35,848 nt of DNA from Xenorhabdus griffiniae. GTDB lineage: Bacteria; Pseudomonadota; Gammaproteobacteria; Enterobacterales; Enterobacteriaceae. Each line of letters opens with the position of its first letter. The stretch's first letter is position 1. This document shows, in pieces, positions 35,357-35,848 of the stretch. The notes beneath the pieces were generated by a model, which saw only the letters and a program-made list of their open reading frames with translations, searched no databases and was not told where the DNA came from. Where the stretch lies: the NCBI RefSeq assembly GCF_015163655.1, contig NZ_JADEUF010000030.1, forward strand, positions 1 to 35,848. The letters are read 5' to 3'. Both the position numbers and the translations under genes were made by a program.

Positions 35357-35626
35357 ATGGCTTTGTTAGATTTCTTCCTGTCGAGAAAAAAACCGACGGC
35401 CAATATCGCCAAGGAGCGGCTACAAATCATCGTGGCAGAGCGGCGCCGTGGTGACTCTGAGCCTGCCTATTTGCCCGACATGAAACGGGATATTCTGGCT
35501 GTAATTTGTAAGTATGTACAAATCGATCCAGATATGCTTTCTGTGCAATTTGAGCAAAAAAATGATGATATTTCTGTACTAGAACTAAATGTAACATTAC
35601 CTGAGGTTGAAGAATCGCCAAAATAG
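35357..35626 (+). CDS. minE: cell division topological specificity factor MinE
   Basis: MinE stimulates the MinD ATPase and drives pole-to-pole oscillation. It has 89 residues (E. coli 88). The N-terminal membrane-binding and anti-MinCD part is [31 protein letters not shown] in sections ([27 protein letters not shown]). The C-terminal dimer domain carries [19 protein letters not shown] and a beta region to LPEVEE. Its SD is the G-run at the end of minD, so translation is coupled. The operon-end hairpin downstream has been met by an IS1-type insertion. Confidence 0.97.
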   Translation: MALLDFFLSRKKPTANIAKERLQIIVAERRRGDSEPAYLPDMKRDILAVICKYVQIDPDMLSVQFEQKNDDISVLELNVTLPEVEESPK

Positions 35627-35715
35627 CAGTATCAAACAACGCTATTTAATTTAAGATGGTGATTTTTAAAACAATTTGTTATTTAAATAATAGTGTAAGA
35701 AGTAAAAGCAATTTT

Positions 35716-35738
35716 CCCTGCCTATATATCAGGCAGGG
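35716..35738 (+). terminator. minCDE terminator hairpin, truncated by an IS end
   Basis: CCCTGCCT (35716-35723) and AGGCAGGG (35731-35738) form a perfect 8-bp stem with a 7-base loop, 90 bp after minE. The expected T-tract is missing because IS1-like sequence begins at 35739. Confidence 0.6.
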
Positions 35739-35848
35739 GGTCGTGACATCAATTTATTGAATCATGTATAGTATGCCTATTTGGAGAACATTCAGATGGC
35801 AAAGATTGATGTGACCTGTCCCTCTTGTTGTGCAGTTAAAGGGATCCA
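35739..35848 (+). mobile_element. IS1-family insertion sequence, left end (runs off the window)
   Basis: GGTCGTGACATCAATTTATTG is, in its overall layout, an IS1-type left terminal repeat, with the family pattern GGT...CAA.TTA.TGA. It is followed by GTATAGTATG, in the position of the promoter within the IS1 end, and then by insA. The right end and any target duplication lie outside the window. Confidence 0.75.
35796..35848 (+). CDS. insA: IS1 InsA-type protein, N-terminal part only
   Basis: An ATG at 35796 preceded by GGAGAA opens a frame of 17 codons before the window ends (MAKIDVTCPSCCAVKGI). It matches the start of IS1 InsA (M-A-x-x-x-x-x-CPSC), whose Cys pair belongs to the zinc finger that binds the terminal repeats. 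InsA represses IS1 and, by frameshifting into insB, gives the transposase. The fragment is too short to say whether the element is intact. Confidence 0.75.
   Translation, partial: MAKIDVTCPSCCAVKGI

Overview
The window looks like chromosomal DNA of a gammaproteobacterium of the Enterobacterales, most plausibly a Morganellaceae member close to Xenorhabdus or Photorhabdus. The housekeeping genes are clear enterobacterial orthologues (hrpA, azoR, ydbH-ynbE-ydbL, ldhA, ycgL, ycgM, ycgN, minCDE). The accessory DNA between them is AT-rich and carries adhesins, an invasin-like protein and a phospholipase, which fits a host-associated lifestyle. The genus is an inference, not something the sequence proves.

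Layout. 1-5350: AT-rich leader, then a compact chaperone-usher fimbrial operon (major pilin, PapD-type chaperone starting at TTG, FimD-type usher, two-domain tip adhesin). 5444-10289: core genes hrpA (minus) and azoR (plus). 10290-23344: a 13-kb accessory block, all on the minus strand. In transcription order it holds a 1386-residue inverse autotransporter (intimin/invasin family) with its own promoter, four tandem paralogues of about 550-620 residues built of Ig-like beta domains and lacking signal peptides, and a 141-residue orphan protein with a decayed partial copy beside it. 23345-27766: the ydbH-ynbE-ydbL outer-membrane lipid homeostasis operon, divergent from ldhA; ldhA is preceded by a short ORF with a strong ribosome binding site.

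27767-31110: a rearranged region. It holds a PI-specific phospholipase C-like gene, a second copy of the ldhA 3' end, a 27-residue membrane-peptide gene, a GhoS-like gene, and three copies of a roughly 100-bp palindromic MITE-like repeat. Three collinear homology blocks suggest an old tandem duplication running from the ldhA 3' end to just upstream of ycgN, with the phospholipase gene lying in the first copy. 31111-35626: the operon ycgL / lytic transglycosylase / ycgM / ycgN (minus), divergent from minC-minD-minE. From 35739 to the end: the left end of an IS1-family element, beginning exactly where the minE hairpin ends.

The strongest candidate for an undescribed system is the invasin-like gene with its four tandem Ig-like paralogues and orphan small protein (10546-23200). 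A second candidate is the GhoS-like gene with the 27-residue membrane peptide on the same strand (30101-30846). Functions there are inferred from architecture only. No tRNA, rRNA, CRISPR array, integrase or phage gene was seen.
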